From assembly GCA_945867505.1 (NCBI GenBank), contig CAMBIM010000003.1, forward strand, positions 1 through 46,305: DNA of 46,305 nucleotides, written 5' to 3'. Shown piece after piece: positions 33,065 to 44,300 of this stretch. This stretch comes from Chitinophaga pinensis. Lineage in GTDB: Bacteria; Bacteroidota; Bacteroidia; Chitinophagales; LD1. Positions within the stretch are counted from its first letter, which is position 1, and every line of letters begins with the position of its first letter. The notes under the pieces were generated by a model. The model saw only the letters and a list, made by a program, of their open reading frames with translations, had not been told where the DNA came from and did not search any database. The position numbers and the translations under genes were made by a program.

Positions 33065-35242
33065 ATGGACAATTACGAATTTGAATTAGCCGAACAATTT
33101 GCCCTGCAAACCAACAAGCACTTTTTCTTAACCGGTAAAGCCGGTTCAGGTAAAACAACCTTGCTGCGGCAAATTGCCAAGCAAACCACCAAAAATTTTG
33201 TGGTAGTAGCACCCACCGGGGTTGCCGCAATCAATGCCGGTGGTGTAACCATTCATTCGCAATTCAACCTGCCGCTTTCCTCCTTCATCCCAACCAGCGA
33301 TTCGGTCAATCTAAACCTGGTCACCAACCGCAGAGCCTTAATGGAACACATGCAGTTTCGTAAAGAAAAACGCAAAGTCCTTCAGGAAATGGAATTGCTG
33401 ATTGTAGATGAAATAAGTATGGTGCGTGCCGATATTTTAGATGCCATAGACTTCGTCATGCGCAAAGTGCGCAGGCGCGAAAAGCCTTTTGGCGGTGTGC
33501 AGGTCATGCTCATTGGCGATATGCACCAACTGCCGCCCGTAGTTAAAGAACCCGAATGGGCAATTCTAAAAAACTATTACGCCAGCCCCTACTTCTTCGA
33601 TTCTTTAGTTTGGAAACAATTAGATGCTGCCGAAATTGAACTGAAGAAGATTTACCGCCAAAGCGATGCGCGTTTTGTCCGTTTGCTCAACAATATTCGT
33701 CATCAGCAATTAGATGAAGATGATTATGAAGAACTGAAGAAACGATACAACCCCGGCTTTCGCCCTACCGAAGAAGGATACATCTTGCTCGCAACGCACA
33801 ACAACAAAGCCAATGCAGTAAACGAGACAGAGTTGAAGAAGCTCGAAGGTCGCCCTTATGCTTTTGAAGCCGACATTACTGGCGATTTCCCCGAGCATAT
33901 TTATCCTTGCGAAAAATACTTACAACTCCGCGAAGGCGCGCAGGTAATGTTTACCCGCAACGATGCCGCAGATGGAAAATACTTTAACGGCAAACTGGCT
34001 ACCGTTAAAAAACTCAACTACGAAAATATTACCGTTACCTTTCAAAGCAACAACGAAGATTTTGTATTGAAAAAAGAAGTTTGGGAAAACGTTTCTTACA
34101 CCGTTGACCAATCGAAAGACAAAATCAACAAAGATGTTATTGGCACATTCAGTCAATATCCGTTACGCTTGGCTTGGGCAATCACCATCCACAAAAGCCA
34201 GGGCTTAACTTTCGATAAAGTAATTATTGATGCCGGAAACTCTTTTGCTGCCGGTCAGGTTTATGTTGCCTTATCGCGTTGCAGAACTTTAGATGGTATT
34301 GTATTGCACTCCCTCATTACCCAAAACTCATTGCACGGAGATGAAAAGATTGTGCAGTTCAGCGAAGCACATCATGGCGAGCGCGAGCTGGAAGAACAAT
34401 TGAACGGTGCTAAACGCGAATACGCAAACGACCAACTGAAAAAGCTTTTCGATTTCAATAAACTGCGCGAGCGCGTTGGCGATTGGAAAGATTTATTGTT
34501 CGAAAAGGATTTCCCCGAAAAAGAAAAATCACTCACGCTTTTCGACAATGTAGCTTCAAGAATTGAAACCATAGTTTCTACTGCCGAAAAATTTGAATCG
34601 CAATTAGAAAGATTGTTAGCAGATTACAACAATCATCAACAAAACAAATCCGCCCTGCACGAGCGCAGCGCAAAGGCCATTGAATACTTTACCGAGAATA
34701 TTTTCAATACCCTCATTACGCCCATGCACGCGCACATTACCGAAATGGCCTACAAAAGCAAGGTGAAGAAATACATGCAGCAAGCGCAGTTGGTGCAGGA
34801 TAATTTCTGGAGTAAAGTAAACCAGCTTTACAGTGCGCGGTTTATGGACGAAAAACTTTATACTGGTGAAGTAAAATATAGTAAAGACAAACTGGTTACA
34901 GTTGCTACATCCAACACTTCCGGCAAAAAAGAAAAGGGGGGGACGTTTCAAGATACACTTGACCTGTATCGCAAAGGAGTTTCGATTGCAGAAATTGCTT
35001 CGGTGCGAGGCTTAACTACCGGCACTATTAAAAGCCACTTTGCCAAATGGATTTTAAGTGGCGATATGAACATACACGATGTGTTGCCTAAAGAAACCAT
35101 TAACCCCATAGAACAGTTTCTGACAAAAAGTAAAACCTACGAAGCTAATGCCGTACGTGCCGAATTTGGCGACAAATTCGATTATGGCGATATACGAATG
35201 GTGGTGAATCATTTGCTGAACCAAAAGCAAAAAGAAGACTAA
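33065..35242 (+). CDS. PIF1-like helicase with C-terminal helix-turn-helix domain
   Basis: A 725-residue protein (ATG 33065; an in-frame TTG at 33056 is not preferred). The N-terminal two thirds form a superfamily 1B helicase: Walker A FFLTGKAGSGKTT (about residue 25), VAPTGVAAINAGG, Walker B LLIVDEISMV, motif III GDMHQLPPV, and C-terminal TIHKSQGLTFDKVIIDAG with VYVALSRC. A coiled linker leads to a C-terminal HTH_40-like domain (about residues 620-675) with GVSIAEIASVRGLTTGTIKSHF, a module also seen at the end of RecQ helicases. Likely acts in DNA repair or G-quadruplex/replication-fork processing; this is inferred. A palindromic terminator overlaps its stop codon. Confidence 0.9.
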   Translation: MDNYEFELAEQFALQTNKHFFLTGKAGSGKTTLLRQIAKQTTKNFVVVAPTGVAAINAGGVTIHSQFNLPLSSFIPTSDSVNLNLVTNRRALMEHMQFRKEKRKVLQEMELLIVDEISMVRADILDAIDFVMRKVRRREKPFGGVQVMLIGDMHQLPPVVKEPEWAILKNYYASPYFFDSLVWKQLDAAEIELKKIYRQSDARFVRLLNNIRHQQLDEDDYEELKKRYNPGFRPTEEGYILLATHNNKANAVNETELKKLEGRPYAFEADITGDFPEHIYPCEKYLQLREGAQVMFTRNDAADGKYFNGKLATVKKLNYENITVTFQSNNEDFVLKKEVWENVSYTVDQSKDKINKDVIGTFSQYPLRLAWAITIHKSQGLTFDKVIIDAGNSFAAGQVYVALSRCRTLDGIVLHSLITQNSLHGDEKIVQFSEAHHGERELEEQLNGAKREYANDQLKKLFDFNKLRERVGDWKDLLFEKDFPEKEKSLTLFDNVASRIETIVSTAEKFESQLERLLADYNNHQQNKSALHERSAKAIEYFTENIFNTLITPMHAHITEMAYKSKVKKYMQQAQLVQDNFWSKVNQLYSARFMDEKLYTGEVKYSKDKLVTVATSNTSGKKEKGGTFQDTLDLYRKGVSIAEIASVRGLTTGTIKSHFAKWILSGDMNIHDVLPKETINPIEQFLTKSKTYEANAVRAEFGDKFDYGDIRMVVNHLLNQKQKED

Positions 35243-35266
35243 GCGAATATTCGCTTAGTCCTTTTC
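35236..35266 (+). terminator. Intrinsic terminator overlapping the helicase stop codon
   Basis: A perfect 24-nt palindrome, GACTAAGCGAAT (35236-35247) joined directly to its complement (35248-35259), is followed by CCTTTTCC. The TAA stop (35240-35242) lies inside the left arm, so the last codons are part of the hairpin. Likely terminator for the helicase gene. Confidence 0.65.
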
Positions 35267-35358
35267 CTTTGTGGCAAAACCTGCTACATTCGCGCCCGCA
35301 AACAACAGTGATACTGTTGAGTCTAAAATCTGAATTCTAAAATCTAAAATTCTAAAGA

Positions 35359-37626
35359 ATGGCCTACGACATTGAGATGATTAAAAAGGTTTACGCAGAG
35401 CTTCCTTCAAAAATTGCTGCTGCACGTAAAGTGTTAAGCCGTCCTTTAACGCTTACTGAAAAGATTCTTTACTCGCATTTACACGCGTCTCAAAAGTTAG
35501 AAGACTTTAAACGCGGAGGTTCTTATGTTGATTTTGCACCGGATAGAGTAGCCATGCAGGATGCTACTGCTCAAATGGCTTTGTTACAGTTTATGCAAGC
35601 CGGTCGCCCGAAGGTAGCGGTTCCTTCTACCGTTCACTGCGACCACTTAATTACTGCAAAGGATGGTTCTAAGACTGATTTGGCGGCTGCTACTTCAGGC
35701 AATAAAGAGGTATATGATTTCTTGGCTTCTGTTTCTAATAAATATGGCTTAGGTTTCTGGAAACCAGGTGCTGGTATTATTCATCAGATTGTTTTAGAGA
35801 ACTATGCTTTCCCCGGTGGAATGATGATTGGAACAGACTCGCACACAGTAAACGCAGGCGGTCTTGGTATGGTGGCGATTGGAGTGGGCGGTGCTGACGC
35901 TTGCGATGTAATGGCAGGGTTAGCTTGGGAATTAAAACAACCTAAGTTGATAGGAGTGAAGCTAACTGGTAAGTTGAATGGCTGGGCATCTCCTAAAGAT
36001 GTAATTTTGAAAGTAGCGGGTATCTTAACCGTAAAAGGTGGAACTGGTGCAATCGTTGAATATTTTGGCGAAGGCGCGGTGAACATGAGCTGCACCGGTA
36101 AGGGAACTATCTGCAACATGGGTGCGGAGATTGGTGCTACTACTTCAACTTTCGGGTATGATGAAAGCATGAGCCGCTACTTAAGTGCAACTGGTCGTGC
36201 TGATGTGGCTGCTGCGGCTGATTTAGTAAAAGAACATTTGACAGGCGATGTAGAAGTTTACGCTTCTCCTGAAAAATATTTCGACCAGGTTATTGAAATT
36301 GATTTAACCACGTTAGAGCCATACATCAACGGTCCTTTTACACCGGATTTGGCTACGCCAATTTCTGAAATGAAAGCAGCGGCTGCGGCTAACAACTGGC
36401 CAACAAAAGTTAGCGTTGGTTTAATTGGTTCTTGCACCAACTCTTCTTACGAAGATATTTCTCGTGCCGTTTCTTTAGCTAAACAAGTGGCTGAAAAGAA
36501 TTTGAAAGCGAAAGCGGAATTCAGCATTACTCCGGGTTCAGAGCAAATACGCTTTACTATCGAACGCGATGGCTTTATTGAAACCTTCAACAAAATTGGT
36601 GCAACAGTTTACGCTAATGCCTGCGGACCTTGTATTGGTATGTGGGCGCGTCATGGTGCAGATAAACAAGAGCGCAACACTATCGTTCACTCCTTCAACC
36701 GTAACTTTGCAAAACGTCAAGATGGCAACCCAAACACTTTAGCGTTTGTGGCTTCACCAGAACTTACTACTGCATTAGCTATTGCCGGTGATTTAACTTT
36801 CAATCCGCTTACCGATACTTTAACCAACGAAGCAGGTCAGCAAGTAAAGCTTGACGCACCAACAGGTGATGAACTACCAACAAGAGGTTTTGCGGTGGAA
36901 GATGCAGGTTTTGTGGCTCCATTTGAAGATGGTAGTGGCGTAGAAGTAAAAGTTTCTCCTTCATCTGACCGCCTTCAATTACTTGCACCATTTGCAGCTT
37001 GGGAAGGAACAGATTTGAAAGGTTTGAAATTGTTGATTAAAGCAAAAGGCAAATGCACGACCGACCATATTTCTATGGCTGGCCCTTGGTTGAAATATCG
37101 CGGACATTTGGATAACATCAGCAACAACATGCTGATTGGTGCTACTAACTTCTATAACGAAAAAACAAACTCGGTAAAGAACCAGTTAACTGGCGAGTAT
37201 GGCGAAGTGCCTGCGGTACAACGTGCTTACAAAGCTGCGGGTATTGGTTCCATTGTAGTAGGTGACGAAAACTACGGTGAAGGTTCTAGCCGCGAACATG
37301 CTGCTATGGAGCCACGTTTCTTGGGGGTGCGTGCAGTGTTGGTTAAATCTTTCGCGCGTATTCACGAAACCAATTTGAAGAAACAAGGTATGTTAGGATT
37401 GACGTTTGTAAACAAAGAAGACTACAACAAAATTCAGGAAGATGATGTGGTAGCTATTCTTGGTCTTACCTCTTTTGCTCCGGGCAAAAACCTTACCTTG
37501 GAGTTAACGCACGCTAGCGGTACAGTTGAATCTTTCGAAGTAGCGCATACTTACAACGAGCAACAAGTAGAGTGGTTCAAAGCAGGTGCTGCGTTGAATA
37601 TTATCAGAGCTGCGATAGGAAAATAG
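35359..37626 (+). CDS. acn: Aconitate hydratase, mitochondrial-type
   Basis: TCA cycle enzyme converting citrate to isocitrate via a 4Fe-4S cluster, cytoplasmic. The 755-residue length fits the mitochondrial-type aconitases found in Bacteroidota. Motifs: [27 protein letters not shown], the cluster cysteines in [11 protein letters not shown] and [26 protein letters not shown] and [19 protein letters not shown] in the swivel domain. The N-terminus [15 protein letters not shown] is typical. The 5' leader 35321-35358 has three near-copies of TCTAAAAT. A two-hairpin region follows the stop codon. Confidence 0.97.
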   Translation: MAYDIEMIKKVYAELPSKIAAARKVLSRPLTLTEKILYSHLHASQKLEDFKRGGSYVDFAPDRVAMQDATAQMALLQFMQAGRPKVAVPSTVHCDHLITAKDGSKTDLAAATSGNKEVYDFLASVSNKYGLGFWKPGAGIIHQIVLENYAFPGGMMIGTDSHTVNAGGLGMVAIGVGGADACDVMAGLAWELKQPKLIGVKLTGKLNGWASPKDVILKVAGILTVKGGTGAIVEYFGEGAVNMSCTGKGTICNMGAEIGATTSTFGYDESMSRYLSATGRADVAAAADLVKEHLTGDVEVYASPEKYFDQVIEIDLTTLEPYINGPFTPDLATPISEMKAAAAANNWPTKVSVGLIGSCTNSSYEDISRAVSLAKQVAEKNLKAKAEFSITPGSEQIRFTIERDGFIETFNKIGATVYANACGPCIGMWARHGADKQERNTIVHSFNRNFAKRQDGNPNTLAFVASPELTTALAIAGDLTFNPLTDTLTNEAGQQVKLDAPTGDELPTRGFAVEDAGFVAPFEDGSGVEVKVSPSSDRLQLLAPFAAWEGTDLKGLKLLIKAKGKCTTDHISMAGPWLKYRGHLDNISNNMLIGATNFYNEKTNSVKNQLTGEYGEVPAVQRAYKAAGIGSIVVGDENYGEGSSREHAAMEPRFLGVRAVLVKSFARIHETNLKKQGMLGLTFVNKEDYNKIQEDDVVAILGLTSFAPGKNLTLELTHASGTVESFEVAHTYNEQQVEWFKAGAALNIIRAAIGK

Positions 37627-37648
37627 ACAACAGTCAACAGACCACAGT

Positions 37649-37692
37649 AAAAAGCAAATAGCCAAAGAATATTCTTCGGCTATTTGCTTTTT
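37649..37692. terminator. Bidirectional terminator after the aconitase gene
   Basis: Arms AAAAAGCAAATAGCC (37649-37663) and its complement (37678-37692) enclose an internal palindrome AAGAATATTCTT. The structure ends in five T on both strands, so it can serve both aconitase (+) and the convergent lipoprotein gene (-). The GCAAAYAGCC...GGCTRTTTGC core is shared with the hairpin at 23639-23683. Confidence 0.8.
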
Positions 37693-37727
37693 GAAACCTT
37701 CCATCGCTTAAAGCGATGGAAGGTTTC
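37693..37727. repeat. Perfect 16-bp stem-loop abutting the aconitase terminator
   Basis: Arms 37693-37708 (GAAACCTTCCATCGCT) and 37712-37727 are perfectly complementary with a three-base loop TAA. It starts one base after the preceding terminator and ends two bases before the stop codon of the minus-strand lipoprotein gene. It has no T-run of its own. Confidence 0.75.
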
Positions 37728-37729
37728 AA

Positions 37730-38125
37730 TTACTCCTGCCCAAATGAAACAGTTTCGTGCGTAGCGGCTCCGGTTTTAGGAATAAGAATAGTTGAACAAG
37801 CACCGTCTGTTTTGCGGATTATCCACGGATGAGTAATGAACGTTGGACAATCCCAAGAAGCGCCATCGGGTAAATCGTGGTAGGTAACTTCGTGTCCGTC
37901 ATAATCTATCCAGTTAATATGTAACTCGCGCTTGCTGTTGTTGGTAAAGGTAATGTTAATAGAGTCCAGCGAGTTTTGCGAGGCTACTCCGCCAAGCTGG
38001 TCGCAGGTTTTTTCGTAAAAAGAACCGGCTGTGTAAAAGGCTTTTACTTTAAGCAGGTCAACTACTTTTTTACAAGAGGTAGTAAGAATGGTTGCTGTGA
38101 TGACAAGAAATAAGAAACGTTTCAT
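37730..38125 (-). CDS. Lipoprotein with a VHL-beta-like domain
   Basis: A 131-residue lipoprotein: signal peptide of about 17 residues with lipobox LTTSC, so it is probably anchored to the periplasmic or outer membrane surface. Residues about 55-115 resemble the beta domain of von Hippel-Lindau protein, with ITFTNNSKRELHINWIDYDG, a YHDLPDGAS turn and the HPWIIRKTDG motif; eukaryotic VHL has the same order NRS...W-(x)-DG...LPPG...GHLWLFRD. Bacterial members of this fold exist, but their roles are unknown. Three cysteines besides the lipobox could form a disulfide. Convergent with aconitase. Confidence 0.78.
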   Translation of the reverse strand: MKRFLFLVITATILTTSCKKVVDLLKVKAFYTAGSFYEKTCDQLGGVASQNSLDSINITFTNNSKRELHINWIDYDGHEVTYHDLPDGASWDCPTFITHPWIIRKTDGACSTILIPKTGAATHETVSFGQE

Positions 38126-38214
38126 AATTGGGGTTGTTTTTAGTTATGCCGTAAAATAAATTCAAAATAATTTGGCAACCGAATTTGGGTAAGAAAACAT
38201 CGTTTTTGGCTTTT

Positions 38215-38243
38215 GGGACAGGAACTATTGTCCCTCTTTTTTT
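38215..38243 (+). promoter_or_regulatory. Dyad followed by a T-run upstream of the SprB-repeat gene
   Basis: GGGACA (38215-38220), spacer of 8 nt, and TGTCCC (38229-38234) form a 6-bp dyad followed by TCTTTTTTTA. It could be a short intrinsic terminator shielding the downstream gene or an operator. A -7-like TATATTTA (38259-38266, one mismatch to TAnnTTTG) lies about 43 nt upstream of the ATG at 38309. The rest of the gap 38126-38308 shows nothing else. Confidence 0.35.
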
Positions 38244-38308
38244 ACTACGCATAAAACCTATATTTACCGCCCGACACTAACTAACATTTAATTCAAAATT
38301 CCCTGATT

Positions 38309-41300
38309 ATGAAAAAAGCACTTACCCTGTTTTGCTTTGCCTGTTTATGTTTTTCATCGGCTGTGTTTGCGCAAAAGCAACTACAACCACAAGCTGCCGG
38401 TAAGGCGGTTTCTTATCAAGAGATAAAAGAAAAAACTACAGGCGTTAAAGTTCCTGCCAGTAAAATTTACAAACCGGACTTCGAATCGTCTGCCGAGTTT
38501 AAGAAACTGTATGCTACCGATGGGCCATACTCTTTTGTACACCCCGATGCCGAAATTTTTGACAAGCGCGACTTAACCACCAAGCATTACAAATGCAGCG
38601 ATGGAACGGTTACCGCCATCAGTTCGGCAGGGCCTGTTCATTATCAAAAGAATGGTTTATGGAATACCATCCTGAATGATGTTTCGCCTAACACAACCCA
38701 TGCAGGGTTTGGTTATGCCAATACTTACAACCGTTTTCAAACCTACTACGGCAACTCGTTGCAAAGCGGTATTCGTGTAATTACCGAAAACAATCAGCAG
38801 CTTGATTTAATGCAGAATGCGGCTGTGGTTTATTTAGATGCTGCAAAGCACCAAATAGGAAGTGCCGGTGCTATTGGCGGCAGTGTTAAACATGTAAACA
38901 ACGAAAACATTATCTACCAAAACCTGTATGCTGGGGTTACCGCCCACATTGAACACAATTCTGCCGGTTACGAGTTAAACTACGAATTGGATAATTTGAA
39001 CTGGATGAACCTGCCCGCAAACACAGCTTACGTTTCATTTAGCGAAGGAGTAAAAGTTCCTGCCGGTTATCATGCTTACCTGGAAAAAGAAAACACCATG
39101 CTGGTAATTAAAAACGATGCAGGAAACATCTTGCTTAAATACAAAGCCCCTCATTTTTACGAACGCAATAAAACTACAGAGGGCGGAAAGTTGAATGGTA
39201 GATATTCTGTTGAAGAAAAAAACGGATTGATATATGTTAACGTATTGGTAGATGCTGCCTGGTTAACCGATGCCGGAAGAAAGTTCCCTTTAGTAATTGA
39301 TCCAGTAGTGACGGTTACCCCTAATAATGCTGCCTATTGGACGTTTACTATAGACGAAGATGCCGGTTGTCAATACGACCCCAATAACGATGCGGATGAT
39401 AACTTACGCATAGGTTATGATGATGGCTTTTTTGATGATGATTATTTTCAGTGCTATGCTAAGTATAACATTGCTTCCATACCCGATAATTCTTGTTTTA
39501 TAAATTATTCTTACTGCCGTTGGTATGAGTATAATTTCACTAACGACCAATTGAATGATAATGCATTGCAATTCTTCTATCAGGCTTATGATCCTATTGC
39601 TACGGACCCTGTCCCATTAACCTGTGACCAGAACTATACCGATATAAACGCAACAGGTACTGTTTACCGAAACTACAACGCCTTTGGCAATTTTGGGACG
39701 CCAACCACTGGTTGGTACGATTTTCAACAATTAGATGTAAAAGCAAGAGTGCAAGCTGCATTAACTTACGATTTTGTAGCTTTCTCTCTGGACAATGCCA
39801 ACCAAGGCGGTCATAGCGACCCTTCCGGACCAAGCAATGATGAATGGATAGATTTTCGTGGGCACAGCAATGCTAATCGCCCGCAGTTGATTATTAATTA
39901 TGAAGTGCCTTATATAGCAGCTACAAGCGTTACTGCCTCGCCAAGTTCTACTATTTGTGCAGGTTCTTCTGTAACCCTTACCCGTTTTGATGGCACTGCC
40001 GGTACTCCAGGAAATTGGGCTTGGTATGCAGGCAGTACATTTCTTCAATATAACAATGGTAGCATAAGCGTAGCACCGGCCAGCACTACTACTTACTGTG
40101 TGCGTGGAGAAAATGGTTGCGGAAGCACTACATGCACACCTATTACTATTACGGTACAATCACTTTCAGTAGCCGCTACTTCTATTACCGGAATTACTAC
40201 TATTTGCGATGGCGGAAGCACTACGCTTAGCGTTTCGGGTGGTTTGCTTGGCACGGGTGCAAGCTGGCGTTGGTATACCGCAGGCTGCGGCTCAACATTT
40301 GCAGGCACAGGCGCATCGCTATTGGTTAGTCCAACTACTACTACCACCTACTATGTAAGAGCAGAAGGCACGTGTAACACTACTGCCTGCGTGCAAGTAA
40401 CAGTTACGGTCAATACAGTTTCTACTGCTCCGGGTTCGGTTAGCGTAACTACTTCAACTATTTGCAACGGACAATCTACACAACTTACTGCCAACGGTGG
40501 CTCGTTAGGAACAGGTGGTGTTTACCGTTGGTATAGCGGAAGTTGCGGTGGCACATTAGTTGGCACTGGGGTTTCTATTACCCCATCGCCAGCGGTTACT
40601 ACTACTTATTATGTAAGAGCCGAAGACCCCGCTCCATGCAACACACTTACAGCATGTGCATCAGCTACGGTTACGGTTAATCAATCATCGGTTGCGCCTA
40701 CAGGTATTTCGGGAGTTACTACTATATGCAATGGTGGAAGCACTACGCTGACGGTAGTTGGCGGTTCGCTTGGAACCGGTAACAGTTGGAACTGGTATAG
40801 CGGAGGTTGCGGTGGAACTTTTGTAGGCACCGGCACTACGGTTACTGTTTCGCCAAATTCTAGCACCACTTATTTTGTAAGAGCAGAAGGCTTGGCTCCT
40901 TGCCCTACTACTACAGCTTGCGTATCGCAATTAGTAACAGTTAATACCCTTTCTACCGACCCTGTTTCGGTTTCGGGAACTACTACCATTTGCGAAGGTA
41001 ACTCAACAACGCTTACAGTAGTTGGAGGCTCGTTGGGAACCGGTGGAGTGTGGACCTGGTATGCCGGTGGTTGCGGAAGCGGAGGTGCTGTGGCTACTGG
41101 AGCTACTGTAACGCTTACACCAACAGTTTCTACCAGTTACTATGTTCGTGCTGAAGGAACTTGTAATACAAGCAACTGTGCGTTTACGCCAGTTACGGTT
41201 AACGATTCATCGGTTGTTGCTTCTTCTATTACTGGTTCATCGGCAGTATGTATAGGTAGCTCAACTAACCTGACTGCCGTTGGGGGTAAGCTGGGTGTAG

Positions 41301-44300
41301 GTGCTAGTTGGAACTGGTATAGCTCAAGTTGTGGCGGAGTGCCGGAAGGTACAGGCTCTACTATTACAGTATCGCCTACTGTTGCTACTACTTATTACTT
41401 ACGTGCCGAAGGTTTATGTAACACTACAATATGTATTCCATTTACAGTAAACGTAAATCCGCTTCCTAACGGAAGTATTAGTGGTTCTGTTACCGTTTGT
41501 AGCGGAGTAGACACAGCTATCACTTTTAACTTTGCATTTGGCACTGCACCGTTTACGGTAGTTTATACTGACGGAACAAACGTATTTACAAAAAGCAACG
41601 TAAACAATGGCGATACGGCTAACGTATTGCCAACTACCACTACTACATATACTATTCAACAAATTACAGATAACAATGGCTGTATAAGAAACACCGGATT
41701 CCTTGGTGCGGCAACTATAACCGTTGCTCCGCTTCCGGTAGTTAATAATGTGTTGGTGCAAGATGTTTTGTGTAACGGAGGCAATACCGGTGTTATAACA
41801 ATTACGGCTACTAATGGCACACCTGCTTATACCTATTCAAACGATAATGGAGTTACTTACCAAAGTAATAACGTGTTTACTGGTTTAACCGCTGCTACTT
41901 ATTCCGTGTTTATTCAGGATGCGTTGGCTTGCGTTTCTAACCCGGTATATAACGTAGTGGTGGGTGAACCTACTGTTCTTACCCATATTGCTACACCACA
42001 AAACGCTAGTTGCGACAATGTATTTGACGGAACAATAACCGTAAATGCTACTGGTGGTGTTCCCTCATATACTTACTCATTAAATGGCGGACCAAACCAA
42101 CCGGGCAATGTGTTCAACGGTTTATCTGCCGGCACTTACACGGTTTTAGTAACCGATGATAATGGCTGTACTAATTCATCTACCGTAACTATTGATACAG
42201 CTTATGCGGTATATGCAAGTTTAGTTTCGCAAACACCGGTATCATGTTTTGGCGGGGTAGATGGAACAGTTACTGTTCAATTAACTAGTGGCGTTCCCCC
42301 TTACGCTTATTCAATTAATGGAGTACAGTTTGTAGCATCACCAACCTTTACGGGTTTATCTTCTGGTAACTATGTAGTTACTCTTCGCGATTCGAAAGGT
42401 TGTACAGATTTTGTAAACGTAACTATTACGCAACCAAACCAATTGCAAGCGCAAATAGATTCGCTGTTTAACATTGGCTGTAATGGAGCTAGCTCTGGTG
42501 CTATTTACATTACGGTAAGCGGAGGTAATCCGGCTTATAATTTCTTATGGAGCAACGGAGCTACTACCGAAGATTTAACTGGCTTGATTGCCGGAACATA
42601 TAATGTGGCTATAACCGATTCTAAGGGTTGTTCGGCATCTGTTGGTGCTACCATTTCGCAGCCGCTTCCTTTATTTATAAATGTAGCTTCTTACCGCGAT
42701 TTGCTTTGCTACAACGATTCATCGGGTACAATAGATATTACGGCTAATGGCGGTGTGCCACCTTATAGCTTTGTATGGAGCAATGGCGAAACAACCGAAG
42801 ATATTTATGGATTGTTGCCGGGCACTTATTCCGCAACAGTTACTGATGCCAACGGATGTCAGGAAACTATTAGCCAGGATATTATTGAGCCTACTCAATT
42901 GGCTTCTACTATTTCATCTACAGCGGTATTATGTGCAGGTGCTGCCAGCGGAAATGTGAATTTAACCGTGTCTGGAGGAACCAGTCCATATAACTATTTG
43001 TGGAATAATGGAGCAACTACTGAAGACCTTTCAAGTGTTGCTGGCGGAACGTATTCTGTTGTAGTGAATGATGCCAATGGTTGCAGTATTACTAATACAA
43101 CTTTAGTAGTCGAGCCTACACCAATTACAATTTCATTGGTTAAAACGGATGTATTATGTAATGGCAATTCAACCGGTGAAATTGATATTACCGTTAACGG
43201 TGGAACACCTGTTATCACTTATGCGTGGAGCAACTCTTCTACCAACGAAGATTTAGTGAATGTGCCAGCCGGCAATTATTCTGTAACTATTACAGATGGC
43301 AACAGTTGCACAGCAAGTGCTAGTAATACAATTACACAACCTTCAGGTCTTGTATTAAATGCAACGATTGAAAGCGTTGCTTGCAACGGTGGTGCGAACG
43401 GCTCGGTAGATATTACGGTTCAGGGAGGTGTTTTCCCTTACTCATTTAACTGGAGCAACAGTGCTACTACCGAAGATATTAACGGATTAAGTGGAGGTAC
43501 CTATTTAGTAACCGTTACCGATGCAAATGGCTGCACCATTGGTGCTTCATATTCAATTACCGAGCCTAGTGCGTTAAACGTTACGGTTACCGGCACTAAT
43601 GTTACTTGTGCAGGTTCGGCTAATGGTTCTGCCAGCGTAAGTGCCAATGGAGGAACCGCCCCTTATACTTTCTTATGGAACACTTTCCAAACTACCCAAA
43701 CTATAGTAGGAATTAGCGGAGGAACTTATTTTGCAATTGTTACCGATGCTAACGGATGCACTAATACTGATTCTGTAGTTATTACCGAAGCTCCGGCTAT
43801 AGTTCTTGCTATTAGCGTAACCAACGTTTTATGTAACGGTGCTGCTACCGGTGATGTAACTTTAACTGTAAATGGTGGAGTAAGCCCTTACGGCTATACC
43901 TGGAGCAATGGAGCTTCTACACAAAACCTAACGGGTGTAACTGCCGGAACTTATGATGTAACCGTAAAGGATTCCAACAATTGTACTGCCTCCATATCGG
44001 CTACAGTTACCCAGCCTTCTGCTATGGTAATGAACTCATCGGTGGTGAGTGTAGGTTGTGCCGGTGGTGCCGATGGTTCGGTAGATATTACTGTGCAAGG
44101 CGGTGTATTCCCTTATACTTACTTATGGAGCAACGGTGCAGTAACGGAAGATATTAATAATGTATCGGGCGGAACATTTGATGTTACTGTAACGGATGCT
44201 AACCTATGCACCATTACGGCTTCATTTACTATTACAGAACCTACTTCTATTACTTCTTCTGTTGTAGGAACGGATGTTACCTGCAACGGTGCTAGTAACG

